From: Tangfeifania diversioriginum
Lineage (GTDB): Bacteria > Bacteroidota > Bacteroidia > Bacteroidales > Prolixibacteraceae
Direction: 5' to 3'
Assembly: GCF_900141875.1 (NCBI RefSeq)
Contig: NZ_FQZE01000010.1
Coordinates: forward strand, 62,001-126,000
DNA length: 64,000 nt
A model generated the notes under the pieces. The model did no database searches and was not told the origin of the DNA. It saw only the letters and a program-made list of their open reading frames with translations. This document shows, one piece after another, positions 37,045 to 44,925 of this stretch. A program made the position numbers and the translations under genes. The first letter of the stretch is position 1; the number at the start of each line of letters is the position of its first letter.

Positions 37045-37428
37045 ATGGAACCCAGAATTATTGTGGAAGAGGATTGCGGCAATTCACCGCGGAAACATCT
37101 GCTAAAAGAATTCAATATTGCTTTTGCCCGGGGCGATGTAGAAAACATCCTTTCATACGTAACCGACGACATTGCATGGGAAAGCGTGGGTGAGAAACGA
37201 CTGGAAGGCATTGAAAATTTCAGAAAAGAGCTGGAAAGTCTGAAACAGGTTGAAGTGGCAGAGTTGAAAATTGAAAATATAATAACGCATGGCTGGATAG
37301 CTTCTGCCAATGGAATAATGCACATGAAAAACGGACAGACTTTTGATTTTTGCGATGTGTATATTTTTAGCAGCGCCGCCAAAAACGGAAAATTAAAAGC
37401 GATAAAATCGTATTGCATTCAAATTTAG
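37045..37428 (+). CDS. NTF2-like (SnoaL) family protein
   Basis: A 127-residue cone-fold protein: LLKEFNIAFARGDVENILSYVTDDIAWE is the typical first helix and strand, and the sheet strands follow (ITHGWIASANGIMHMKNG, DFCDVYIFS). Members bind small hydrophobic molecules or act as isomerases; no specific activity can be read here. Separated by 6 bases from the VOC gene and 4 bases from the DUF1697 gene, so it is co-transcribed and probably translationally linked. Confidence 0.87.
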   Translation: MEPRIIVEEDCGNSPRKHLLKEFNIAFARGDVENILSYVTDDIAWESVGEKRLEGIENFRKELESLKQVEVAELKIENIITHGWIASANGIMHMKNGQTFDFCDVYIFSSAAKNGKLKAIKSYCIQI

Positions 37429-37432
37429 AATA

Positions 37433-37981
37433 ATGGTAAATGAACAAACCTATGTGGCCCTTTTGAGGGGAATTAATGTGGGAGGGCACCACAAAGTTCC
37501 TATGGCTGAACTCCGCACCGAAATGGAACAAATGGGCTTTAAAAAAATAAACACCATCCTCAATTCCGGCAACATTATTTTTACCGGCCCGCCGAAAGAA
37601 GAAAGCCGGCTGGAAGCAGACATTGCCCTTCATCTGGAAAAGGTTTTCGGATTTTCCATTCCTGTTCGGGTGCGAAATGCCGGCGAAATATTGGCATTAA
37701 CAGCCGCCAATCCTTTTAAAGATATCGAAGTAACCCGGGATCTTCGCCTTTACGTTTCTTTTTTAAAAGAAGTTCCCGAAAATAAATTAGCGCTGCCCTG
37801 GGTTTCAGAAGATAAATCATTCCGTATTGTGAATATCCGGGGAAAAGAAGTATGCAGCGTTTTGGATGTTTCCGTTACCAAAACACCAAAAGGGATGGAA
37901 CTGCTGGAACAATTTTTCGGAGGAGATATTACCACCCGCAACTGGAATACATTAAGCCGGATTGCGGGTAAAATCGACTGA
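37433..37981 (+). CDS. DUF1697 domain protein
   Basis: A 182-residue protein with the DUF1697 opening YVALLRGINVGGHHKVPMAELR, then TILNSGNIIFTG and a C-terminal RNWNTLSRIA segment. The family is common in small stress-type operons and its function is unknown. Third gene of the VOC operon. It ends two bases before the convergent regulator gene, so the operon and its presumed regulator meet tail to tail. Confidence 0.9.
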   Translation: MVNEQTYVALLRGINVGGHHKVPMAELRTEMEQMGFKKINTILNSGNIIFTGPPKEESRLEADIALHLEKVFGFSIPVRVRNAGEILALTAANPFKDIEVTRDLRLYVSFLKEVPENKLALPWVSEDKSFRIVNIRGKEVCSVLDVSVTKTPKGMELLEQFFGGDITTRNWNTLSRIAGKID

Positions 37982-37983
37982 CA

Positions 37984-38964
37984 TCATGCGCCAACAGCCA
38001 CTTTTACAAATTTCAGGCGGTAGTCCGACGGTGACATTCCGGAATATTTACGGAATACATTCCTGAACGCTTTGTTGTCGAGGTAGCCCACTTCAAACAT
38101 TACCTCGTTCACCGTTTTGTAGCCTTTCTCCAACTCGCGCTTGGCTGCTTCCACTTTTACCCGCTGAATGTATTCCATCACCGTATTCCCGGTTTCTTTT
38201 TTAAACCGGCGCTCAAAAGTGCGGCGGCCAATTCCAATGTCGGCAATAATCTCGTTCACACTTAACCTGTCCCGGTACCTCTCTTCTATTAAAGCCTGGG
38301 CTTGCCTTATTTCTTCATCTGCATGCGATTTTTGACCGGTAAAAATAATAAACGGCGTTTGCGACTTCCTTCCCCAGTCAACCTGAAAGATTTTGGAGCA
38401 ATAGATAGCCACATCCCTTCCGGCAAATTTTTCAATCAGATACAAAACCAGGTTGGCTGACGAAAAAGCCCCGCCGCCGGTGTAAATTCCGGCCTCATCT
38501 GTTAGTATCCGGTCGTTGACCAGTTTAACTTTTGGGTACAATTTTTTAAACTCCTCCGAAGCCTGCCAGTGTGTAACACACAGTTTATTGTCTAAAAGCC
38601 CTGTTGCTGCCAGGATAAAAGCCCCCAAACATAAACTGGCTAACTGCGCACCCAATTGATACTGGTTGCGAATCCAGGGAAAAAAGGCACTGTTTTGCTG
38701 TATTCCACCGGCAAGATCCCCGCGTAACGGCGGAATAATAATTAAATCTGCTTTTACCGGTTCGGTTATCAGGCGGTCTGCTTCAATGTGATACAAGCCG
38801 TCGCCGGTTTGAACCGGCGAATCAATACCCACCACCTCCACATTGAACAAAGGAGGTTCGTCCTCGTTTTTTAAACATTCATTGGCTTCGAGAAAAGCTT
38901 GCCTGGCATTCTCCAAGCTACCTACATTTACCTGCTTTAAGGCAAGAATAACTATGTGCTTCAT
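37984..38964 (-). CDS. GlxA family AraC-type regulator, paralogue 1
   Basis: A 326-residue regulator. The N-terminal half is a DJ-1/PfpI-like domain (VILALKQVNVGSLENARQAF; LASLCLGAFILAATGLLDNK with the nucleophile-elbow Cys) and the C-terminal half is an AraC DNA-binding domain with two helix-turn-helix units (VNEIIADIGIGRRTFERRFKK; NEVMFEVGYLDNKAFRNVFRKYSG). It is paralogous to the gene at 44926. It lies between two promoters carrying identical TGTCGCAA pairs, one of them in its own divergent upstream region, so it probably controls the VOC and DHFR-like operons and perhaps itself. Confidence 0.92.
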   Translation of the reverse strand: MKHIVILALKQVNVGSLENARQAFLEANECLKNEDEPPLFNVEVVGIDSPVQTGDGLYHIEADRLITEPVKADLIIIPPLRGDLAGGIQQNSAFFPWIRNQYQLGAQLASLCLGAFILAATGLLDNKLCVTHWQASEEFKKLYPKVKLVNDRILTDEAGIYTGGGAFSSANLVLYLIEKFAGRDVAIYCSKIFQVDWGRKSQTPFIIFTGQKSHADEEIRQAQALIEERYRDRLSVNEIIADIGIGRRTFERRFKKETGNTVMEYIQRVKVEAAKRELEKGYKTVNEVMFEVGYLDNKAFRNVFRKYSGMSPSDYRLKFVKVAVGA

Positions 38965-38994
38965 GAAAGTATATTATTTTTTGAGCATTCTTTT

Positions 38995-39062
38995 TGTCGC
39001 AATCTGCCTTCAACAATGTCGCAACTGCATCTTTTCTATAAACCCTTAACTACCTAACTTTG
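38995..39062 (+). promoter_or_regulatory. AraC-type operator and promoter of the DHFR-like operon
   Basis: TGTCGCAA at 38995-39002 and 39017-39024 (22 bp apart), then TAACTTTG at 39055-39062, 38 bp after the start of the second box. It sits between the divergent regulator gene and the DHFR-like gene and points to the latter, whose ATG is 38 bases after the box. Layout identical to 36522-36589. Confidence 0.68.
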
Positions 39063-39099
39063 TTCTGATTAAATACAAATCTGTTTTAAGGATGATATT

Positions 39100-39783
39100 A
39101 TGGGAAACAATAAAATGAGCAAAATCAAAATTTCTGCATTTACGATTTCATTGGATGGTTTTGGGGCCGGACTCAACCAAAGCCAGGAAAATCCCCTGGG
39201 TATTAAAGGTCATGAACTGCATGGCTGGATGATTCCGACAAAAATGGCCCAGAGGATGATATTTGGGAAAGATGGCGGAACGGAGGGAACAGACAATGAC
39301 TTTGCCGAAAAATCCATGGAGAACATTGGGGCCTGGATTATGGGGCGCAATATGTTTGCACCAAGCCGGGGTTCCTGGCCGGATGATGAATGGAAAGGTT
39401 GGTGGGGCGAAGAACCGCCGTATCATGGTCCGGTATATATATTGACGCATCATGAAAGAGACCCAATAAAAATGAAGGGCGGGACAACATTCCATTTTAT
39501 AACCGGCGGTATTGAATCCGCATTGGCAGAAGCTAAAAAGGTAGCCAACGGAAAAGATATACGTATCCTTGGTGGTGCCTCAACAATTCGCCAGTACCTG
39601 CAGGCAGGTTACGTCGATGAAATGCATTTTGTGATTTCTCCGGTTTTTCTTGGTTCAGGAGAACACTTATTTTCCGGCATTGATATGCCTCAATTGGGGT
39701 TGAATAAAATACAAAGAGTGGAGGGAGAAAAAGCAACTCACATCATACTGACGAAAAGTAGCAAAGAGAATGGTATATTCTGA
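39100..39783 (+). CDS. Dihydrofolate reductase family (RibD C-terminal-like) protein
   Basis: A 227-residue NADPH-binding protein of the YyaP/RibD-C type. It opens KISAFTISLDGFGAG and has GAWIMGRNMFAP, VYILTHHERDP, IRILGGASTIRQYLQAGYVDEMHFVISPVFLGSG. These are the family nucleotide-binding and strand motifs. It is not a true folate-pathway DHFR and the substrate is unknown. First gene of an operon with DUF2200 and DUF1801 genes. Translation may alternatively start at the ATG at 39115. Confidence 0.88.
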   Translation: MGNNKMSKIKISAFTISLDGFGAGLNQSQENPLGIKGHELHGWMIPTKMAQRMIFGKDGGTEGTDNDFAEKSMENIGAWIMGRNMFAPSRGSWPDDEWKGWWGEEPPYHGPVYILTHHERDPIKMKGGTTFHFITGGIESALAEAKKVANGKDIRILGGASTIRQYLQAGYVDEMHFVISPVFLGSGEHLFSGIDMPQLGLNKIQRVEGEKATHIILTKSSKENGIF

Positions 39784-39835
39784 ATAGAAGGAATTTGGCG
39801 AAGGAAGATTTACATAAATAATTGGTAAAATAACG

Positions 39836-40201
39836 ATGAAAACAACACCGAAACATGATGAACGTATGGCAAATATGACTTTTGCATCAGTATATCCGCA
39901 CTATGTGGCAAAAGTGGAGAAGAAGGGAAGAACAAAAGAGGAATTACACCAGGTAATAGAGTGGTTAACTGGTTTTGATGAAAAACAGCTACAAAAGCTC
40001 ATCGATGAGAAAGTGACTTTTGAGACATTCTTTGAAAAAGCAAAATTAAACCTGAACGCTCATCTGATTAAAGGAGTAATCTGTGGATATCGTGTAGAAG
40101 AAATCGAGAATCCGTTGACGCAAAAAGTAAGATATCTGGACAAGCTTGTCGATGAGTTGGCAAAGGGAAAAGCGATGGAGAAAATCTTGCGCAAAAAATA
40201 A
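39836..40201 (+). CDS. DUF2200 family protein
   Basis: A 121-residue cytosolic protein with the DUF2200 pattern: [40 protein letters not shown], then [10 protein letters not shown] and [14 protein letters not shown]. The domain is mostly helical and its role is unknown. It lies 52 bases after the DHFR-like gene on the same strand. It opens [14 protein letters not shown], so an internal ATG is possible, but the full form is the usual family length. Confidence 0.9.
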   Translation: MKTTPKHDERMANMTFASVYPHYVAKVEKKGRTKEELHQVIEWLTGFDEKQLQKLIDEKVTFETFFEKAKLNLNAHLIKGVICGYRVEEIENPLTQKVRYLDKLVDELAKGKAMEKILRKK

Positions 40202-40263
40202 ATATAGGTTATGAGAAAAATATCGGAATTGGTTTTACTGCATTACGTAAAAAAATAAGAACC

Positions 40264-40623
40264 ATGGCAACAACAGATTTTAAAACAATTGATGAATACA
40301 TGGCTTCTTTCCCGGAAGAAGACCAGAAGGTACTCCAAAAAATCAGGACGACGATTCAAAAAGCAGCGCCTGGGGCTGAGGAAGTAATTAGCTATCAAAT
40401 GCCGACCTTCAGACTTAAGAGAATTTTGGTACATTTTGCCGCATTTAAAGATCACATTAGCTTTTTTCCTACTCCTTCTGCTATTGTGGCATTTAAAAAA
40501 GAACTTTCGCAGTTTGAAACCTCCAAAGGGACAATCAAGTTTTATAAAGACAAGCCAATTCCTTATGATTTAATTGCTGAGATCACGAAATTCAGGGTGA
40601 AAGAAAATCTGGAAAAAAAATAA
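40264..40623 (+). CDS. DUF1801 (YdhG/iron-chaperone-like) protein
   Basis: A 119-residue protein of the YdhG type: FKTIDEYMASFPEEDQKVLQKIRTTIQKAAPGAEEVISYQMPTF, split here by its own two helices, then LVHFAAFKDHISFFPTP and GTIKFYKDKPIPYDLI. Family members resemble the frataxin-fold protein Fra/YdhG. An iron-chaperone role has been proposed for relatives but cannot be inferred here. Third gene of the DHFR-like operon, 62 bases after DUF2200. Confidence 0.88.
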   Translation: MATTDFKTIDEYMASFPEEDQKVLQKIRTTIQKAAPGAEEVISYQMPTFRLKRILVHFAAFKDHISFFPTPSAIVAFKKELSQFETSKGTIKFYKDKPIPYDLIAEITKFRVKENLEKK

Positions 40624-40727
40624 AGCAATAAATGGAGGTACAATTGGAAAACTAAAAGTTATTTGATATCTGAGCCAAACAATTTTTATTGACTAAAACG
40701 TTGGAACAACCCGGAAAGAAAATCACA

Positions 40728-41621
40728 TCAACCCAGCTTTGCCGTGTATTCCTGTTCCAATTCCGTATGAGTTTTCCAAAATTTTTTCACTTTAGCAGCT
40801 TCCCAGCCAATCATGGCCGTCTTTCGTGTAGTTCCCCACCGGTAGCCGCCAACCAGTCCGTTTGATCGAATCACCCTGTGACAGGGAATTAAAAAGGCGA
40901 CCGGATTTTTACCGACTGCCGTTCCCACAGCGCGCGAGGCTCCCTGTTGACCGACCTGCGTTGCAAGCTCTCCGTAAGTGGTCAGGTTGCCGTTGGGAAC
41001 TTTTAACAGCGCTTCCCACACTTTCAACTGAAAAGAAGTACCCCGGAGATGCAGCTTCAAATGCGTCATCCCGTTGGTATCCGGTTCAAAAATTTGATGG
41101 ATTGCTGAAATATACGGTGAAAATTGCCGCCTGAACTTTGCGTTTGGGAAATGGCAGAACAATTCGTCCAGTACATTTTCTTCGTTATCGTCGAATGCCA
41201 TAAAGCAAATGCCCTTTTCAGTTGCCGCGGCAAGTGCCCGACCAAAAGGCGTGTGCAGAAATTCGTAAACGATGGAAAGATTTTTTCCGCCGTTTTTGAA
41301 TTCACCGGGTGTCATTCCTTCTATCGATAAAAAAAGATCGTGCAGGCGCCCGGTGCCCGAAAGCCCGGTTTGATGGGCAACGTCGAATAAAGTCGTTTGT
41401 TCTGTTTTCAATAGTTGTTTTGCATACGCCACGCTGATATACTGCAAAAACTTTTTAGGGCTCACCCCGGCCCATTCGGTAAACAGCCGCTGAAAATGGT
41501 ACGGACTTAAATGAATGTGACTGGCCACCTCGTCGAGATTGGGCTGCACTCTGAAGTGCTCCCGAATATATGCGATGGCTTCTGCAATGCGCCGGTAATT
41601 ATATTCTTTCTGTGTTGCCAT
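40728..41621 (-). CDS. AraC domain-methylated-DNA cysteine methyltransferase (Ada-like)
   Basis: A 297-residue fusion of an AraC DNA-binding domain (residues 1-110; PNLDEVASHIHLSPYHFQRLFTEWAG) and an O6-methylguanine-DNA methyltransferase. The acceptor is Cys247 in the IPCHRVI motif and the wing reads SNGLVGGYRWG. It lacks the N-terminal zinc phosphotriester-repair domain of E. coli Ada, as is common in Bacteroidota. It repairs alkylated guanine and may regulate an alkylation response. Monocistronic. Confidence 0.93.
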   Translation of the reverse strand: MATQKEYNYRRIAEAIAYIREHFRVQPNLDEVASHIHLSPYHFQRLFTEWAGVSPKKFLQYISVAYAKQLLKTEQTTLFDVAHQTGLSGTGRLHDLFLSIEGMTPGEFKNGGKNLSIVYEFLHTPFGRALAAATEKGICFMAFDDNEENVLDELFCHFPNAKFRRQFSPYISAIHQIFEPDTNGMTHLKLHLRGTSFQLKVWEALLKVPNGNLTTYGELATQVGQQGASRAVGTAVGKNPVAFLIPCHRVIRSNGLVGGYRWGTTRKTAMIGWEAAKVKKFWKTHTELEQEYTAKLG

Positions 41622-41792
41622 AAAATGAATTTATATCCACAAATTTATACATCATTTTATTCAGTTAAAACCCGAAACTTGCGCAGTTAGAAAAATTAAA
41701 CTATCGGCAATGTATTTTGGTTGACATTGTAGTGACTTTCCTTGCAATGCCGCCAAGCTGAAACTACTGTAATACAGGCAGGAAAATTTTCT

Positions 41793-41950
41793 TATCCGTA
41801 GGAAACGTTACCCATCGACATTTTCAGTACTTCGACGGGAATACAGTCGTGCAAATATTCAATTATCCCGGCACGTTTTAGGATGTATTTTTCATTGGAT
41901 CATAAATAACCAAACTTGAATCTATATTCAAAAAGTCGGTAACGTTGGCT
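41793..41950 (-). pseudogene. Frameshifted coding remnant, family not recognised
   Basis: On the minus strand two adjacent frames each give protein-like sequence that joins at about 41892: NVTDFLNIDSSLVIYDPMKN in the first and EKYILKRAGIIEYLHDCIP, then VEVLKMSMGNVSYG and a TAA at 41795-41793, in the second. A single one-base shift would make one continuous C-terminus. It lies just downstream of the orphan antitoxin-like gene on the same strand. I cannot name the family. The rest of the 41622-42006 gap shows nothing further. Confidence 0.35.
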
Positions 41951-42006
41951 GTAACGAGTTCAAATTTGTTTACCAACGCTGTGGCTAGTTATAATGAATA
42001 TTGGTG

Positions 42007-42246
42007 TCAACGAGTTTCCCACTCATCACGTATTTTTTTTTGCCATTTCACCGGTTCTTTCACTCCGCGGAATAAGTCGTTTGATTCGATGCTGTTGAAA
42101 ATTTTTTCCAGGTTGGTATATTGGTCTTTAACAACGTTATTTTCCTCTTCAATCTTTTTAACGAAGTTCATGTTACGCAGAAACCTTGTTAAAAGCCTGG
42201 CGTTTTTTTTATTATCTACCGTTACTTTTAGCGTTGTCATTTCCAA
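42007..42246 (-). CDS. Orphan antitoxin-like small protein
   Basis: A 79-residue protein starting MEMTTLKVTVDNKKNARLLTRFLRNMNFVKKIEEE, the opening of a common Bacteroidota antitoxin-like family, with a charged helical C-terminus that ends in a tryptophan-rich tail (VKWQKKIRDEWETR). No toxin gene overlaps or follows it; only a broken coding remnant lies downstream at 41793-41950. It may therefore be the survivor of a decayed toxin-antitoxin pair. An ATG two codons later is an equally possible start. Confidence 0.6.
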   Translation of the reverse strand: MEMTTLKVTVDNKKNARLLTRFLRNMNFVKKIEEENNVVKDQYTNLEKIFNSIESNDLFRGVKEPVKWQKKIRDEWETR

Positions 42247-42458
42247 TAATTTTTATTCAAAAATAATCATTAAACAGAATTAACCAAAACACAACGTTTT
42301 ACAAGAGCAATTGCGCTGTATTTTCCATGTCTTTCAAAAATAACTGATTTTTGTTTTTTGATAGCTGTGTCCATTATTAAAGCAACCTGTAAACCAATTA
42401 ATTTGTTCTGGTGTTATAAACTGAAACAAATCGCCGGCAAACATGAAAACCAAACAAA

Positions 42459-42618
42459 TTAATTCTACTTTGACACTTTACACTAATATCGAAAAATCTA
42501 TTCGTTTTACCCTAAACCCCAAGGGGAACCAAATAGATTTTTCTTATTTCTCCACTTGGGGCCGGGGTAAAAAATAAGAAAAATCGGTCTCTCATATAAT
42601 CTGTCAAAGTAGAATTAA
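42459..42618. repeat. MITE-like hairpin element with 17-bp terminal inverted repeats
   Basis: Perfect 17-bp inverted termini, TTAATTCTACTTTGACA at 42459-42475 and its complement at 42602-42618, enclose 126 bases. The interior is itself an imperfect inverted repeat (AAAAATCTATTCGTTTTACCC with AACCCCAAGG on the left; CCTTGG-like, GGGGTAAAAAATAAGAAAAATC on the right). No reading frame and no clear target duplication. The remainder of the 42247-42636 gap has no recognised feature. Confidence 0.68.
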
Positions 42619-42636
42619 GGAATTTTAGAGAATTGA

Positions 42637-42759
42637 AGAGCATTTAACCAGGCTATCATTTCAAGGGATGAATTGGTAACCGACATTTACAAAAAGGAAG
42701 GCGACCGCTGGCTGTGTGTTTTAACCCACCTGACACCGGTTGCCGGACAATCAGAATAA
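42637..42759 (+). pseudogene. 3' remnant of an NTF2-like (SnoaL/DUF4440) gene
   Basis: An open frame without a start codon gives about 40 residues: AFNQAIISRDELVTDIYKKE and GDRWLCVLTHLTPVAGQSE, then TAA at 42757-42759. The KEGDRWLCVLTHLTP end is typical of the last two strands of SnoaL-type domains. Everything upstream of it is missing and is replaced by the MITE-like hairpin, 18 bases away. It is called a truncated gene, with the element or an associated deletion as the likely cause. Confidence 0.55.
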
Positions 42760-42773
42760 AAAAACGAAAAATT

Positions 42774-43184
42774 ATGAAAGGAAAAATTCAACACATCAAC
42801 CCCGAAGAAATTATGAAAAGTCTGGCTTTTTCGCAGGTGGTAACTACGTCGGGAACCGGGAAAACCATTTACATTGGCGGACAAAATGCCGTGGATGCCG
42901 ATAGACAGCTTGTGGGGCAGAGAAATATCAGGGAACAAACCGTACAGGTAATGAAAAACATTGAAACAGCGCTGACTGCCAGTGGCGCCACTTTTGACAA
43001 TGTTGTAAAACTTAACATTTTTTTGGTGCAGGGACAAGATGCCACGAGTGGTTTTCAGGCTGCCCGGCCATATTTGGCAAAAGCATCCAATCCACCGGTT
43101 GTTACAGTCCTTTTTGTTGCCGCACTGGGAAATCCTGAATATTTGGTTGAAATTGATGCCACCGCTTTTGTGCCGGAAGAATAG
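42774..43184 (+). CDS. RidA family protein
   Basis: A 136-residue member of the RidA/YjgF/UK114 family: LAFSQVVTTSGTGKTIYIGGQNA, REQTVQVMKNIETALTASGATFDNVVKLNIFLV, and PPVVTVLFVAALGNPEYLVEIDATA. The arginine that binds the imine substrate in classical RidA lies in a motif like R-P-x-x-T near the end, which is not evident here (the corresponding stretch is NPPVVT), so deaminase activity is doubtful. The ATG at 42774 is preferred over an upstream start at 42714, which overlaps the SnoaL remnant. Confidence 0.88.
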   Translation: MKGKIQHINPEEIMKSLAFSQVVTTSGTGKTIYIGGQNAVDADRQLVGQRNIREQTVQVMKNIETALTASGATFDNVVKLNIFLVQGQDATSGFQAARPYLAKASNPPVVTVLFVAALGNPEYLVEIDATAFVPEE

Positions 43185-43337
43185 TAAAACCACAATTCAT
43201 ATGCTCATTTCAAACCGGATAAAAAGCTCCCCGATACAAAAATTTCCGGCCAGGTAACTCTGTCGTTTATCCAAAATACAACCGAACGTTAAAGGCTGTA
43301 AATCAGCGTTCTGTTTTTTATTCACCCTAAATTCCAT

Positions 43338-43964
43338 TTAGTTTGAAATACTTACAACTCTTCCAACAAACTTTTCCGAAGCCAGTTGTTCCAGCATAAA
43401 AAATGCAATATCGGCCCTTGAAATTTTTAACGCCAGATTTTTGGCATGGGCATCAAAATCAATTTGAAAGCTTTGGGTAACTTCCCCGTTTGTAAAAGCA
43501 CCCGGCCTGACAATCGTATAATTCAGTCCGCTTTCCAAAATGTACTTTTCCTGAAGCTGGTGATCCTGAAAAGCCTTTTTCAGTAAAAAACCAAACATGA
43601 TATATTTCCAAAAGAAATTCAGGTTATTCCAGCTATCGCCTAGCCCCAAAGTGGTCTGACAAATCAGTCGTTTTACACCCGATTTTTTCATTGCCTTTAT
43701 AATGTTACGTGTCCCGGCAGCGCGAACTTTTCCTTTGGCACCGTCGCCCAGCGCACAAAAAACGGCATCAACATCCTTCATCGCATTCTCTACCTCCGAA
43801 AGATTGTTTACATCTCCCTGAATAGTTGTCAGATGCGAATTGTTAAGCCCTCGGAGTTTTTCAGGGTTTCGGGTAAATGCTTTTACTGAATAATCTTTCT
43901 CCAGGGCCTGTTCAACGATGTGTGAACCGAGTGAGCCTGTTGCTCCAAAAATAAGTATTTGCAT
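43338..43964 (-). CDS. NAD(P)-binding oxidoreductase (NmrA/SDR-like)
   Basis: A 208-residue atypical short-chain dehydrogenase. The Rossmann motif is ILIFGATGSLGSHIVEQAL at residues 3-21, then VKAFTRNPEKL, VDAVFCALGDGAK, VKRLICQTTLG and LNYTIVRPGAFTNG. It lacks a clear Y-x3-K pair, as do NmrA-like and SDR a5 proteins that bind NAD(P) without standard catalysis. I chose the ATG at 43964; an upstream start at 44084 would add 40 residues with no family resemblance. Its neighbours belong to the same class of small stress-type genes. Confidence 0.87.
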   Translation of the reverse strand: MQILIFGATGSLGSHIVEQALEKDYSVKAFTRNPEKLRGLNNSHLTTIQGDVNNLSEVENAMKDVDAVFCALGDGAKGKVRAAGTRNIIKAMKKSGVKRLICQTTLGLGDSWNNLNFFWKYIMFGFLLKKAFQDHQLQEKYILESGLNYTIVRPGAFTNGEVTQSFQIDFDAHAKNLALKISRADIAFFMLEQLASEKFVGRVVSISN

Positions 43965-44300
43965 AACTTTAATGTTTTGACGACAATTTATCTTCAGGCC
44001 ATTGGCCATTTTCTGATATACCAATCCCGGAAACCCGTCAGCAAAAAAGGGGAGGTTAGTTTTTGCCGATTCCGCCCCCTTCAAAAGTCATAACTTCTTT
44101 AACAAAGGGGGAAAGACCAGGGTTGAGTTAGTTTACTATTTTGAAATGCCACTTTTGTTTGTATTTTTTCCCATAGTAACCAACTGGGACAAAATATTCT
44201 TGCCCGTTCTGTTACCCAACCAAAACAAAAAAAATATTCGAATTGTTTGATTTTTCTGAAATAACAGCAAGGAATGTATTTGGGCTCACTCAATTTTCTG
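43965..44300. other. Intergenic gap with one small hairpin
   Basis: No convincing gene. The only structure is an inverted repeat of CCCCCTT (44075-44081) and AAGGGGG (44105-44111), which might serve as a terminator for the minus-strand gene ending at 44301, and some A+T-rich sequence. A 64-codon minus-strand frame at 44099-44293 has no protein-like features. Confidence 0.4.
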
Positions 44301-44792
44301 TTAATCCAACTTCCATTTTTTTGCTAATTCAGCGTTGAAACCTTCTTTGTCCTTTGGATTTGGTTCACCTTTGCCAGAAGTAATTAGCTTGTAGAGACTG
44401 TTTTTAATGTAACCTGTCCAAGCATCGTTGCAAACTTCATAGCATTCATACTCAGGAACCAATCCTTCGTGTGTGAATTTGACTTTTGTTTTGTTTTCTT
44501 CGGCTGATATTTCAAAAATCAGTTTGGTGCCCACCCACTCGGTTTTGTCGTTAATAAAATTGAATTCATTTTCCAATACCTGATAAACCAATTTGCTGTT
44601 TTCATCCATTTCAATCAATTTCATTTTGCACAAATGAATGTCTTTGTAATGGTAGAAAAACTCTTCGTTGAGTTTATCTGTCGGGCCTTCAATATCTTCC
44701 GACCACCAGGCACGGAAATCTTTAATGGCATTATAAGCCTTTTCCGGTGTTGCATCTGCAAAAATAGTTGCAGCGTAATTTTGATTGTTCAT
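44301..44792 (-). CDS. SRPBCC family protein (AHSA1/START-like)
   Basis: A 163-residue START-like fold protein: YAATIFADATPEKAYNAIKDFRAWWSEDIEG is the typical first strand and two helices, with TKLIFEISAEENKTKVKFTHEGLV and the C-terminal helix GYIKNSLYKLITSG. Such proteins bind hydrophobic ligands or Hsp90-type partners. The ATG at 44792 is used; the longer frame to 44978 has no family resemblance and would cross the promoter. Divergent from the second GlxA-type regulator and preceded by a matching operator/promoter (44824-44891). Confidence 0.86.
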   Translation of the reverse strand: MNNQNYAATIFADATPEKAYNAIKDFRAWWSEDIEGPTDKLNEEFFYHYKDIHLCKMKLIEMDENSKLVYQVLENEFNFINDKTEWVGTKLIFEISAEENKTKVKFTHEGLVPEYECYEVCNDAWTGYIKNSLYKLITSGKGEPNPKDKEGFNAELAKKWKLD

Positions 44793-44823
44793 ACTGTTTT
44801 GTTTTTGTTTAAAATTATTTTCA

Positions 44824-44891
44824 CAAAGATATTGTCTGTAAATACCTTCCAAAATGGTGAAATCAGACATTCTGTGTGGTTGATTTGGACA
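44824..44891 (-). promoter_or_regulatory. AraC-type operator and promoter of the SRPBCC gene
   Basis: Read on the minus strand: TGTCCAAA (from 44891), TGTCTGAT (from 44869), 22 bp apart, then TATCTTTG (44831-44824), 38 bp after the start of the second box. Same geometry as the two TGTCGCAA promoters, with only the TGTC half conserved. Located between the SRPBCC gene and the divergent regulator paralogue 2. Confidence 0.6.
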
Positions 44892-44925
44892 ATTTCTTTC
44901 CCTATCTTTATAAAAATTTTTTCTG

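Noticed and set aside
41945-42283. 112-codon plus-strand frame opposite the antitoxin-like gene
   Set aside because: Antisense to the minus-strand frame, which has a recognisable antitoxin-type opening.
44099-44293. 64-codon minus-strand frame between the NAD(P)-binding and SRPBCC genes
   Set aside because: No family resemblance, and its composition is that of intergenic sequence with a CCCCCTT/AAGGGGG hairpin.
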